Translations under genes and position numbers: made by a program
Shown: positions 44,828 to 53,628 of the stretch, piece after piece
Numbering within the stretch: position 1 is the stretch's first letter
Layout: each line of letters begins with the position of its first letter
Origin: JADKAV01 sp963704075
Lineage (GTDB): Bacteria; Actinomycetota; Actinomycetes; S36-B12; UBA10799
Direction of reading: 5' to 3'
NCBI GenBank assembly: GCA_963704075.1
Contig: CAVPGV010000018.1
Span: 1 to 64,000 of the forward strand
DNA: 64,000 nucleotides
The notes under the pieces: generated by a model
What the model was told of the DNA's origin: nothing
Seen by the model: only the letters and a program-made list of their open reading frames with translations
Database searches by the model: none

Positions 44828-45794
44828 GCCCGTAACACTGGCGGCGGCGCTGAACCAGGCTCTGCACGACGCCATGGACGACGACCCGAAGGTGCTCGTG
44901 ATGGGTGAGGACGTGGGCCGCCTCGGGGGGGTCTTCCGGGTGACCGAGGGGCTTCACGCCAAGCACGGAGACGCCCGCGTAATCGACACGCCTCTGTCCG
45001 AGAGTGGCATCATCGGCGCCGCCATCGGACTGGCGATGCGCGGGTACCGCCCGGTCTGTGAGATCCAGTTCGACGGTTTCGTGTTCCCCGCCTTCGACCA
45101 GATCACCACCCAGCTGGCCAAGCTGCACGCGCGGTCCGACGGCGCCACGCGGCTACCGGTCACCATCCGGATCCCTTATGGCGGCGGCATCGGCGCGGTG
45201 GAGCACCACAGCGAGTCCCCAGAGGCCTACTTCGCACACACCGCGGGTCTGCGGATCGTCACCAGTTCGCACGCCCGCGACGGCTACCAGATGCTGCGCC
45301 AGGCGATCGCCTGCGACGACCCGGTCATCTTCCTCGAGCCCAAGCGGCGCTACTGGGACAAGGCCGAGATGGGCGACGTCGGCGAGGGTCTGTTCCAGTC
45401 GCGCGTGGTCCGCGCCGGAGGGGATGTGACGATCCTCTGCTACGGGCCGATGGTGCGCACCTGCCTGGAAGCCGCCGGTCTTGCACACGAGGAGGACGGC
45501 TTGTCCCTGGAGATCATCGACCTGCGCAGCCTCTCCCCGCTGGATCTGGGACCGGTGTTCGACTCGGTGGCCCGCACGGGTCGGGCGATCGTGGTCCACG
45601 AAGCGCCGGTCTTCAGTGGGCTGGGCGCGGAGATCGCCGCGCGCATCAGCGAGCAATGCTTCTTCAGTCTTGAAGCCCCCGTGCTGCGGGTCGGTGCACC
45701 ACACGCCCCCTACCCACCGTCCAAACTCGAGCACCATTACCTGCCCGACGTCGATCGCATCCTGGATGCCGTGGACACCGTGAGGGGGATGTGA
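44820..45794 (+). CDS. 2-oxoacid dehydrogenase E1 component, beta subunit
   Basis: This 324-residue subunit partners E1alpha: VLVMGEDVGRLGGVFRVT near the N-terminus, DTPLSESGIIGAAIGLAM, then PYGGGIGAVEHHSESPEAYFAH. Together these match the transketolase-like pyrimidine-binding and C-terminal domains of BkdA2/PdhB. The ATG at 44820 overlaps the E1alpha stop codon. Its own stop overlaps the E2 start. Confidence 0.88.
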   Translation: MGEPVTLAAALNQALHDAMDDDPKVLVMGEDVGRLGGVFRVTEGLHAKHGDARVIDTPLSESGIIGAAIGLAMRGYRPVCEIQFDGFVFPAFDQITTQLAKLHARSDGATRLPVTIRIPYGGGIGAVEHHSESPEAYFAHTAGLRIVTSSHARDGYQMLRQAIACDDPVIFLEPKRRYWDKAEMGDVGEGLFQSRVVRAGGDVTILCYGPMVRTCLEAAGLAHEEDGLSLEIIDLRSLSPLDLGPVFDSVARTGRAIVVHEAPVFSGLGAEIAARISEQCFFSLEAPVLRVGAPHAPYPPSKLEHHYLPDVDRILDAVDTVRGM

Positions 45795-47074
45795 TGCAGA
45801 CCTTCCGTATGCCCGATGTGGGTGAGGGGCTGACCGAGGCTGAGATCGTGAGGTGGTTCGTCGAACCCGGCGAGAAGGTCGACGTCAACCAGATCGTGTG
45901 CGAGATCGAGACCGCCAAGGCACTGGTGGAACTACCCTCGCCGTTCGAGGGCACGGTGACCCACCTCCACGCCATGACCGGAGAGATCGTCCCGGTGGGC
46001 GGCGATCTGATCAGCGTCGACACTGCTGATGAGCCCGAACCACAGCCACGCGAACCGGTCCTGGTCGGCTACGGCACGAGCAACGAGAAACCTGTGCGCC
46101 GGCGACGTCGCCCCACCACCCCGCAAGGCACACAGACCCCGGAGGCCGGACCGCCGGGTGCCGAGACGAAACCCGTCCGGCATGGCGGATACGAGGTCGC
46201 CCGGTCCACTGAAGAACGCCTGACCAGTGAGCAGCCCCGGCCGCGAACAAAACCGCCGGTGCGCAAACTGGCCAAGGAACTGGGCATCGACCTCGCCGCC
46301 GTCGATCCGACCGGGCCGGGCGGTGTGATCACGCGCGCAGACGTGGAACGAGCGGCGGGGCAACGGCAGAGCGTCCCGTCGGGCTCGGATCAGATCATCC
46401 CGGTGCGCGGCGTGATGCGCTCCATGGCCAAGGCGATGGTCGACTCCGCATTCAGCGCACCGCATGTCACCGAGTGGCTGGACGTGGAAGTCGGCGAATC
46501 ACTGCGGCTGCTCGATCGGTTGCGCGCGAGGCACCCGGATCACAAGTGGTCACCAACCGTCCTCGCCGCGCATGCCCTGGTGGCAGCCGCTGTCCGACAC
46601 CCCCGAGTCAACGCCACCTTCGACGCCGAGGCAGAAGTCATCCTGGTGCATCCTGGCGTGCACCTCGGCCTGGCAGTGGCAACCGAACGCGGCCTGCTGG
46701 TCCCACGGGTTGCAGACGCCGACACGATGTCGCTGGTGCAGTTGGCCAGCGCCCTCGGCAGCGCGACGGAGGCCGCTCGAGCAGGCGCCCTGCCGCCCGC
46801 TGACCTGACCGGAAGCACCATCTCCTTGACGAACGTCGGGGTTTTCGGCGTCGACGGCGGCACCCCCATCCTGCCGCCGGGTCAGGTGGCCATCCTGTGC
46901 CTGGGCCGGGTCGTCGAGCGGCCATGGGTGGTGGATGGGCAGATCGTGGTCAAGCCGGTGGTGACACTGACGCTGTCCTTCGATCACCGCTGCGTCGATG
47001 GTCAGCTCGGGTCACAGGTCCTCAGCGAGGTGGCGCAGTTCCTGCACGACCCGGCGGTGGGCATGGCGGGGTAG
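45794..47074 (+). CDS. 2-oxoacid dehydrogenase E2 component (dihydrolipoyl acyltransferase)
   Basis: This 426-residue subunit has one lipoyl domain with Lys42 in CEIETAKALVELPSP, a peripheral subunit-binding domain (VRKLAKELGIDLAAVDPTGPGGVITRADV) and a catalytic domain ending in LTLSFDHRCVDG, whose His and Asp belong to the active site. It transfers the acyl group to CoA and forms the core of the complex. The ATG at 45794 is chosen over a GTG three bases earlier because the E1beta stop overlaps it. All three genes form one operon. Confidence 0.9.
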   Translation: MQTFRMPDVGEGLTEAEIVRWFVEPGEKVDVNQIVCEIETAKALVELPSPFEGTVTHLHAMTGEIVPVGGDLISVDTADEPEPQPREPVLVGYGTSNEKPVRRRRRPTTPQGTQTPEAGPPGAETKPVRHGGYEVARSTEERLTSEQPRPRTKPPVRKLAKELGIDLAAVDPTGPGGVITRADVERAAGQRQSVPSGSDQIIPVRGVMRSMAKAMVDSAFSAPHVTEWLDVEVGESLRLLDRLRARHPDHKWSPTVLAAHALVAAAVRHPRVNATFDAEAEVILVHPGVHLGLAVATERGLLVPRVADADTMSLVQLASALGSATEAARAGALPPADLTGSTISLTNVGVFGVDGGTPILPPGQVAILCLGRVVERPWVVDGQIVVKPVVTLTLSFDHRCVDGQLGSQVLSEVAQFLHDPAVGMAG

Positions 47075-47086
47075 GTGGGGTGGTGG

Positions 47087-47875
47087 TCACGGCGCGACGT
47101 TGAGCCCGGCCACCACAGCCTCCCCGAGATCGCGACGTCCCCGCACGACGACCTCGGCCGGAGTCCCTCGTCGCCCCGATCCCAGCCTCAGGTAGTTCAT
47201 CGGTGCCACCGTGATCGTGGTCGTCGCCTCGCCGGGTTCCACCGACCGTCCACGGCCGTCATCCCCGACCCCGATCCAGGCGTCGATCCACTCCGGTACG
47301 ACGAAGTGCAGGACGTCACCGGACTGCGCTCCTGCCTTCTTGACCCATACGTATCCGAGCCCGCCGGCCATCTGATCGGCCGTCGCCCGGGCGGCGGCAC
47401 CGAGGACCGGTGGCGGCATCTCGGCGGCATCACGGATGTCGAGTTCGTGCAGGAATACGTCGAACGTGCGCATACCCAGCACCTGTCCCAGGGTGCGCTC
47501 GACGCCTCCGGGCCCAGTGACCCGGCGATCCATCTCCTGCGGGCCATCGACGAGTTGCCCGGTTCGGATCCGGGCAGCGTCGGCCAGTTCCGCGCGCAGT
47601 TCGGCCGGAGTGCGTCCTCGGCGGTAGTCGACGCCGATCTCGGTGTAGCGGGAGAACAGATCGTCTGCCTGCGGCAGTGCGTCCCAGTCCGGCTCGTGGG
47701 CGGGCAGGCCCTGACCGCTGAGTTCGACCTCCAAGGCCACCACGTGGGCGACGATGTCGCCGATCGTCCATCCGGGCAGCAGCGACTGCTTCGTGAAGGC
47801 CTCATCGGGCAGTTCGGACACGGTCGACTTGAACGAGTCGACAGCGTCACACCAGGCGGCGACGAGTGCGTGCAT
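47087..47875 (-). CDS. Mycothiol-dependent maleylpyruvate isomerase (MDMPI) N-terminal domain protein
   Basis: This 262-residue protein has a DinB/MDMPI-like four-helix domain with ligand candidates in LPGWTIGDIVAHVV and in FLHELDIRDA, followed by a C-terminal domain of about 85 residues. Proteins of this family use mycothiol as a cofactor or thiol donor, or act on it; the substrate is not clear. The ATG at 47875 is supported by TACATT at leaderless spacing, so the transcript probably begins at that ATG. Confidence 0.75.
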   Translation of the reverse strand: MHALVAAWCDAVDSFKSTVSELPDEAFTKQSLLPGWTIGDIVAHVVALEVELSGQGLPAHEPDWDALPQADDLFSRYTEIGVDYRRGRTPAELRAELADAARIRTGQLVDGPQEMDRRVTGPGGVERTLGQVLGMRTFDVFLHELDIRDAAEMPPPVLGAAARATADQMAGGLGYVWVKKAGAQSGDVLHFVVPEWIDAWIGVGDDGRGRSVEPGEATTTITVAPMNYLRLGSGRRGTPAEVVVRGRRDLGEAVVAGLNVAP

Positions 47876-47888
47876 GCACGCCAATGTA
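47875..47888 (-). promoter_or_regulatory. -10 box for leaderless MDMPI gene
   Basis: On the minus strand TACATT (47888-47883) precedes ATG 47875 by 7 nt. Confidence 0.5.
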
Positions 47889-47940
47889 GTCCGGCGGTGG
47901 GCGCACACGCCGCAGCGACGCAACGGGTTCCTCTGGCGCT

Positions 47941-48376
47941 ATGACGAGCGCTCCAGGGTCCCCGCAGGCACCGTTGCGCACTTTCATGTTCGAACCGGCG
48001 CCGTCTTCCCGCTACCTCGACACGTTCCGGTGGCTGCTCTTCCTGACCTACGGGAGTATCGCGGCACAGTCCCTGGTCGATGTGCCCCGCTGACGTTTAC
48101 TACGCCTTCCTGGTCGTGGACGGGCTGACCACCGCACCGTCCTTCGGAAGTCCGCGGCCGGGGACCGACGTCATGTTCTTCAGCCTCACGACGGCGACCA
48201 CTCCCGGCTTACGGGGACTTGGTCCCGGTGAACGATTCCGGCCAGTTGTCCCCACGACCGAGGCGCTGCTCGGGCAGTTGGACCTGGTCGTTGTGATCGC
48301 GTTGATCGTGGGCCTGATGGCCTCGCGTTGGCAGAACGACCGGCGGTGCACGCCGATCAGTAGCCTGGTGGCATGA
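47941..48376 (+). CDS. Ion-channel-like (Ion_trans_2) protein with degenerate filter, one frame break
   Basis: Two reading-frame pieces make a protein of about 145 residues. The first (47941 to about 48060) starts MTSAPGSPQ and has a hydrophobic helix WLLFLTYGSIA; the second (about 48080-48376) has a pore-like segment FFSLTTATTPGLRGLGPG and a second helix LVVVIALIVGL. The layout and the segment EALLGQLDLVVVIALIVG resemble two-transmembrane K+ channels, whose filter would normally read TVGYGD. Here that position reads TPGLRGLG, so K+ selectivity is doubtful. The end overlaps the nitrilase start. Confidence 0.5.
48361..48373 (+). promoter_or_regulatory. -10 box for leaderless nitrilase gene
   Basis: TAGCCT (48361-48366) precedes ATG 48373 by 6 nt. 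It lies within the last codons of the channel-like gene. Confidence 0.6.
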
Positions 48377-49131
48377 CCCGTGTCGCTGCAGTGCAGGTGA
48401 ACCTCTCGGACGAAGAGGATGCGGCGACCAGACGCCACCGCGTGCGCCAGATGGTCGCAGGCATTGACGCCGACCTCATCCTGCTGCCGGAACTGTGGGA
48501 GATCGGCCCGTTCGCCGTGGCCGAGAACCTGGACGCCGCGGTCCCGCTGGAGACGTGGTGCCAGCACATGTCAGACCTCGCGCCCGGCCGCGTTCTGCAC
48601 GCGGGCTCGTTCCTGGAACGCGACGGCGATGACCTGTACAACACCTCGGTGGTCTTCGGACCGGACGGCGAGGTACTGGCCACCTACCGCAAGATCCACC
48701 TTTTCGGCTTCGACACCGGAGAAGCGGTGACGCTGTCGGCGGGCAGTGATGTGGTCACAGTGCAGACGCCGTTGGGGGTGACCGGACTGGCCACCTGCTA
48801 CGACCTGCGCTTCCCGGAGATGTTCCGGGCACTCACCGATGCCGGTGCCACGGCGGTCCTCATCCCGACGGGGTGGCCGCAGGTGCGCATCACGAGGTGG
48901 AGTCTTCTGGCCGCTGCGCGGGCGACCGAGAACCAACTCTGGGTCGTGGGCGCGAACTCCACCGGCGTGAGCAATGGCATGGCCATGGGCGGACACACCG
49001 TGATCGTCGATCCATGGGGTGAGGTGACTGCCGAACTCACGCAGCCCGGCGTCCTCAGCGCAGACCTCGACCCCGACCATCCACAGCAGGTTCGCGCCGA
49101 CTTCCCCGTGCTGCGCGACCGGCGCTTGTAG
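48373..49131 (+). CDS. Carbon-nitrogen hydrolase (nitrilase superfamily)
   Basis: This 252-residue enzyme has the nitrilase superfamily Glu-Lys-Cys triad: ILLPELWEIG (Glu), TYRKIHLFGF (Lys) and GLATCYDLRFPEMFR (Cys). It hydrolyses an amide, probably omega-amide or a related small molecule, as in the Nit1/Nit2 branch with the conserved CYDLRFPE. ATG 48373 is fixed by the -10 box 6 nt upstream. Confidence 0.85.
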   Translation: MTRVAAVQVNLSDEEDAATRRHRVRQMVAGIDADLILLPELWEIGPFAVAENLDAAVPLETWCQHMSDLAPGRVLHAGSFLERDGDDLYNTSVVFGPDGEVLATYRKIHLFGFDTGEAVTLSAGSDVVTVQTPLGVTGLATCYDLRFPEMFRALTDAGATAVLIPTGWPQVRITRWSLLAAARATENQLWVVGANSTGVSNGMAMGGHTVIVDPWGEVTAELTQPGVLSADLDPDHPQQVRADFPVLRDRRL

Positions 49132-49134
49132 GCC

Positions 49135-49728
49135 TCACAGACCGAGCTGGTCGAGCAGGTTGTACCCCGTCGGGTCGTCGGGCAGGACCCAGGCGAAGCC
49201 TTCGAGGAAGATGATGGCGATCACGTTGGCCGCGACGACCAGAACGAACAGGCCGACGATGATCGTCGAGATGGTCCGTTGTGCCCCGGCCCCTGTCGGC
49301 GCCTCGGGGATTCCCACCGGGGCGAGCATGCTGACGACGGCCACGAACAGGATGACGACGTAGAACGTGATCAGCGCCCATGTGTAGAGGTGCATACCCA
49401 GGACGGGTTCGCCGTATCCGGGGTCACCCGGCTTGATGTGCAGCAGGATCTGCCGCACCGAGACCAGGGCCCCCGCTGCCGCACCCAGCACTCCCATGCC
49501 GAGCCCCTGCGCGTACCGGACGGGGGTGAGCTCCCCGCGTCGGGCCTGCATGATGATCCACAGCGCGCCGATGGTGCTCAGGATCATGCCGTAGCGCTGC
49601 AGCATGCACAGCGGACAGGGATATTCACCGCCGACGAACTGGATGCTGAACGCCCCGAGCATCACCCCGCTGTAGGCGAGAACCCACAGATGCATCGCCC
49701 AGAAGAGCAGCCGCGGAAAGGTCTTCAT
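49135..49728 (-). CDS. DsbB-family disulfide oxidoreductase
   Basis: This 197-residue membrane protein has four or five hydrophobic helices and the CPLCMLQRYGM motif of DsbB, where two Cys react with quinone. The second periplasmic Cys pair of canonical DsbB is absent, so its path for electrons may differ. Start ATG 49728 overlaps the stop of the DUF5993 gene directly upstream. Quinone-dependent reoxidation of a thiol partner in the envelope is inferred. Confidence 0.8.
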   Translation of the reverse strand: MKTFPRLLFWAMHLWVLAYSGVMLGAFSIQFVGGEYPCPLCMLQRYGMILSTIGALWIIMQARRGELTPVRYAQGLGMGVLGAAAGALVSVRQILLHIKPGDPGYGEPVLGMHLYTWALITFYVVILFVAVVSMLAPVGIPEAPTGAGAQRTISTIIVGLFVLVVAANVIAIIFLEGFAWVLPDDPTGYNLLDQLGL

Positions 49729-49886
49729 CAGAAGCTCAGATCCAGCGGGGAGGTGACGTGGTAGCGGAACAATCCCAGCATCAGCACCAGCGCCAGCACC
49801 CACGTGACCAGGACCCAGGTTCGTGACGCACCCCGCACGACCAGCACCACTGTGGTCAGCAGCAGTGCCAGGATGATGATGTCCAT
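49728..49886 (-). CDS. DUF5993-type small membrane protein
   Basis: This 52-residue protein starts MDIIILALLLTTVVLVV, has a second helix (LVTWVLALVLMLGLF) and ends with FRYHVTSPLDLSF. The FRxHxTxPLxLSF tail matches DUF5993 proteins, which are typically encoded beside DsbB. Its stop (TGA) overlaps the DsbB ATG, so the two are translationally coupled. A GGAGGAGGGCGG leader supports ATG 49886. Confidence 0.75.
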   Translation of the reverse strand: MDIIILALLLTTVVLVVRGASRTWVLVTWVLALVLMLGLFRYHVTSPLDLSF

Positions 49887-49946
49887 TTCCGCCCTCCTCC
49901 GGCATTCGGCCGAAGTCTAGGGGCGCCCGACGGGCGGATGCCTCGG

Positions 49947-50423
49947 CTACAGGACCAGTACCACCGACGCCGACCACAGCGCGGCTGCCAGCAGGGCCGA
50001 GCCGAATTCGATGAGCACCGACCAGCCGGCCGATTTCATGGCCTGCATCGTCGTCGGCCAGGCCCCTTTCACCGTGCCCAATCGAACCGCTTCCGAGACG
50101 AACACCCCCGCCAGGAAGCCGACGACCAGGCCCACGATCGGGATGACGAAGAACCCGACGATGCCGGCCAGCGCCCCGATCAACAGCACCCAGGTCGGCA
50201 CCCCGCTGGCTTTCATCTGGCGGCCCGGGACCAGGTACTTCAGCAACTGTCCCGCAGCGATGATGGCCAAAGCACCGATCGCGACCGCCCACGCGGTGGT
50301 CCCGCCGGTCAGGACTGCCCAGACTCCGATCGCGGCGGCCACCAACAGCGCCCCCGGAAGGATCGGCACCACCGTGCCGAACAGCCCGACCACGATCGCG
50401 AGTGCCACCAACACATTCGTCAC
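49947..50423 (-). CDS. DUF456 membrane protein
   Basis: This 158-residue protein has four or five hydrophobic helices, with the conserved GLFGTVVPILPGALLV at the N-terminus of the DUF456 family, and a second half with GFFVIPIVGLVVGFLAGVF. Function is unknown. The GTG at 50423 is used, since upstream in-frame sequence is not hydrophobic. Confidence 0.8.
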   Translation of the reverse strand: MTNVLVALAIVVGLFGTVVPILPGALLVAAAIGVWAVLTGGTTAWAVAIGALAIIAAGQLLKYLVPGRQMKASGVPTWVLLIGALAGIVGFFVIPIVGLVVGFLAGVFVSEAVRLGTVKGAWPTTMQAMKSAGWSVLIEFGSALLAAALWSASVVLVL

Positions 50424-50572
50424 CGGTCCAGTCTCGCAGGGGAGCCGGACCCCGCGACCAACCTCCGGATCTTTTGCGAAGTACATTTCATGGAAAGTCC
50501 GGAGGTTGGACGGGGGTGCGGTTTACCCACAGGCTCCCTGCAGACACTCCCCGGTTGCGGCACTCTGAATAG

Positions 50573-51484
50573 GTGCATGACTCTCTCGATGTGGCGGCGA
50601 TTCTCCCGTTCACTCGCGAGCACGCTTTGGCCCAGGGCATGACCCCCCGGCAGTGGAAGACCCTCGCCAATTCCGGGCAGCTCGTGCGGTTGCGGTACGG
50701 GGTCTACGCATGGTCGATGCCATCCACAGACCGACTGGTCTATGCGCAGTCGATCGCGGCACATTTGGTGACTAAGCGTGACACCTTCGCCACCGCCGAA
50801 TCCGCGGCAGCCATACATCGCCTGCCGAACCCGCACTTCGTCGGCTGGTCGCGCCTACCCATTCATCTGGCTGGCAGCAAGAGCCGGCCCGAGGTGGGAA
50901 TCACATACAGTCGGGCGGCTCCGGTCCCGACCCCCTGGGGCCTGGTGACCGACCTCGTGGACACAGCCGATGCGATAGCCGAACGGCTACCCCTCCCACA
51001 GGCCCTCATGGTGACCGACGCGGTCGCGCGCAGATTGGCCGGCACCGAGAACCGGTTCGAGCTCGCATCTGAGGCCTGCCGCAGCGAGGTCCGGCGCCTT
51101 CTGACCGGACGCCGCGATCTGCCCGCACTGCGACTGGCTGATCCCGCCGCGGAGTCACCTGCCGAGTCGTTCTACCGAGGCCACATGATTCTTCGGGACT
51201 TCCCGCCAGCGCGGTGCGGCGTACCGATACTCGGGTCGACCGGCAAGCAGTACTTCATCGACCTCATGGTCGAAGACCTGTTGAGCGAGGTGGATGGCTA
51301 TGGAAAGTACGCGGCTGGGGGCATGCCCGCGCTCATCGAGGAGAAGCGGCGAGAGGACGACCTACGCGCTACCGGTCGGGACTTCCACCGCCCGTTCGTA
51401 GAAGACATTTACGCCGACCCGGACGCAGAGATGGACAAACTTGAGGCGAAGATCCACGTTACGACTCGCCGCCAGGCGTTGTGA
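50573..51484 (+). CDS. AbiEi-like protein with C-terminal PD-(D/E)XK-type nuclease domain
   Basis: This 303-residue protein has an N-terminal winged-helix AbiEi-type domain (REHALAQGMTPRQWKTLANSGQLVRLRYGVYAW) and a C-terminal Vsr/DUF559-like region with YFIDLMVEDLLSEVDGYGKY and LIEEKRREDDLRATGRDF, where Asp, Glu and Lys form the nuclease-like core. Such proteins are commonly annotated as type IV antitoxins, yet no AbiEii toxin gene is near. It may act as a defence or DNA-repair nuclease. Start is GTG 50573. Confidence 0.7.
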   Translation: MHDSLDVAAILPFTREHALAQGMTPRQWKTLANSGQLVRLRYGVYAWSMPSTDRLVYAQSIAAHLVTKRDTFATAESAAAIHRLPNPHFVGWSRLPIHLAGSKSRPEVGITYSRAAPVPTPWGLVTDLVDTADAIAERLPLPQALMVTDAVARRLAGTENRFELASEACRSEVRRLLTGRRDLPALRLADPAAESPAESFYRGHMILRDFPPARCGVPILGSTGKQYFIDLMVEDLLSEVDGYGKYAAGGMPALIEEKRREDDLRATGRDFHRPFVEDIYADPDAEMDKLEAKIHVTTRRQAL

Positions 51485-51572
51485 GTCAGGGATCAGTGGT
51501 TCAAGCCCCATCGGAGACTTGCGGTAGAGACCCATCCACGTCAAAGCCCAACAGAGTTCGCTCCGAACACAC

Positions 51573-52181
51573 CTACAGCCAGATCCCCGCGAAGAGCATG
51601 GCCGCGATGATCGCACCCCAGCCGAGCGCGATCAGCACGTCCCACTTCCCGGCGGCCAGGCTCGCCGCCCGACGCTGTATCGCGCCCGAGCCGTGCGCGG
51701 CGACCAGTCGGTTGGTGCCCACCATCGTCGTCAGAACCGCTGCCGCGCACACGGTGCAGAAGGGGCACAGCGAGCCCACCGAGTAGGCAACTTCGTACAT
51801 GTACCAGGTGAGGAAGAGCGCGAAGAACACCGACAGCCCGAGCATGGCGTTGTGGAAACCGGCCACGAGTCGTCCCCCGGTGGCCACCACCGCTCCGGCG
51901 GTGGCCAGGACCGCGAACATGATGACGCCCAGCAGTGCGTTCGGCGGGCCGAGCACGCTGGACTGCCAGGCCAACAGCACTGGGGAGCACCCGACGGTTG
52001 AACTGATGTCGCAGAAGGAGCCTGCCGTCGGATCCTTCAACAGCGCGATCTTGTCCATGATGGTGATGGACCCGGACACGATGCCGATCGCACTGGCGAC
52101 CGCTACCAGGGTCCCCCATGGCCTCATCGACGGGACGACATCGACATCCGGATCAGGCAGGCGATCGTGGGTGGTGGTCAT
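51573..52181 (-). CDS. Vitamin K epoxide reductase (VKOR) family protein
   Basis: This 202-residue membrane protein has the VKOR loop FCDISSTVGCSPVLLAWQSSVLG and the catalytic CPFCTVCA (CxxC) in a later helix. It transfers electrons from envelope dithiols to quinone, supporting disulfide bond formation in place of, or beside, DsbB. It is transcribed from a promoter that faces the M20 peptidase gene region. A thioredoxin-like partner is not in the window. Confidence 0.88.
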   Translation of the reverse strand: MTTTHDRLPDPDVDVVPSMRPWGTLVAVASAIGIVSGSITIMDKIALLKDPTAGSFCDISSTVGCSPVLLAWQSSVLGPPNALLGVIMFAVLATAGAVVATGGRLVAGFHNAMLGLSVFFALFLTWYMYEVAYSVGSLCPFCTVCAAAVLTTMVGTNRLVAAHGSGAIQRRAASLAAGKWDVLIALGWGAIIAAMLFAGIWL

Positions 52182-52202
52182 ACTCCAAGTATCGGACGAT
52201 GA

Positions 52203-53541
52203 TCACCTTTTCGAAAGCCCGAAGTTGTACAAGAACAAGGTCTGTGCCAGAACCGCCCTCTCCAGCTCCGCCAGATCCACGCTTTCGTTGGGCGCGTGAA
52301 TGCGTGCCATCGGGTCCTGGGCGCCGAACAACAGAATCTCCGCGCCGGGGACAGCGGCTCGCAGCGAGTCGATGAGCGGGATCGAACCGCCCTCTCCGAT
52401 CTCCTGCGTCGGCTTGCCGTACGCCTCCCGCAAAGCTGCGCGGGCCGCGGCGTAGGCCGGACCTCCCGTGTCCACCCGGATGCCCTGGCCAGCGGCCTCG
52501 GGCGTCACCGACACCGAGACTCCCCATGGCGCACGGGTCTGCAGATGCCGGATCAAGGCGTCCCGTGCGGCGAGGGCATCCTGATCCGGCGGGACTCTCA
52601 GCGACACCCGGGCGGTGGCCTGCGGGATCACCGCATTGATCGAGCCCCGGGTCGGCGGGGCATCGAGGCCGATCACGTTGACGACCGGTTTGCTGAACAG
52701 TCGCGAGGCCACCGTGCCCTGTCCCACCAGGGGCTGACCGGGTTCCACTCCGGCCAGTTCACGGAATTCCTGCTCGTCCACCTGCGCGCCGTCCCACTCG
52801 AATCCCGGGATGCCCGTCAATGGCGGTCTCACCATCGCCGTCCCGCAACGTCGCCAGCAGACCTATGAGCGCCATGAGCGCGTCGGGCGCGGGGCCACCG
52901 AACACGCCCGAGTGAACCGCGCTCTTCAACGTTCGGCAATGAACGGTGACCGCAGCCATACCGCGCAACGCCGTGGTGAAGGTGGGCTCACCAACGCGCG
53001 CGTTGCCGACATCGGCAACCACGATCGCGTCGGCGGCGAACACCTCGGGGTGGGCACGTGGGTACTCCTCAAAGGGTCCACCCCACTCCTCCTCGCCTTC
53101 CACGATGACGCGCACAGTGCACGGGGGTCGGCCCTGGAACGCACGCATCACCGCCGCGTGGATGACGACCCCGGACTTGTCGTCGGCGGCGCCGCGGCCG
53201 TAGAGCCGCCCCTCACGTTCGGTGGGTTCGAACGCAGGACTGTCCCACAATGATTCGTCCCCGCCCGGCTGGACGTCGTAGTGCGCGTACAGCAGCACGG
53301 TGGGCGATCCGGGCGGACCGGGCGTCTCGGCAAGCACCGCCGGCTTGCCGCCTTCGATCTCGAGCCTGCGCACCGAGGCGTAGCCCGCGGCGGTGAGAAT
53401 CTCGACGACCTTGTCGCAGGCGCGTTGGATATCAGCATCGGGAAAGCCCGGGAAAGCACAACCGGGGATACGCACGAGTTCTTCGAGGTCGGCGCGGACA
53501 CGAGGCATGTCGGCGGCGACGCGGTCGGCGAAATCGTTCAT
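52203..53541 (-). CDS. M20-family dipeptidase (one frame break)
   Basis: The product, about 446 residues, is a zinc metallopeptidase. Metal ligands are in LLYAHYDVQP (His), GRGAADDKSG (bridging Asp) and VEGEEEWGG (Glu), with the dimerisation domain in the middle. The frame changes near 52815-52830: the first frame reads GDGETAIDGHPGIRVG, the second MVRPPLTGIPGFEWDG. It hydrolyses dipeptides or N-acyl amino acids. Confidence 0.8.
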
Positions 53542-53628
53542 GGCTCAGACTCTCAAGAAGTTCGGACAGTCATCGGCGGGTTGTGCACGTGGAGGCCATC
53601 GTGACGAAGGTACGCCCACCCGCCAGGA

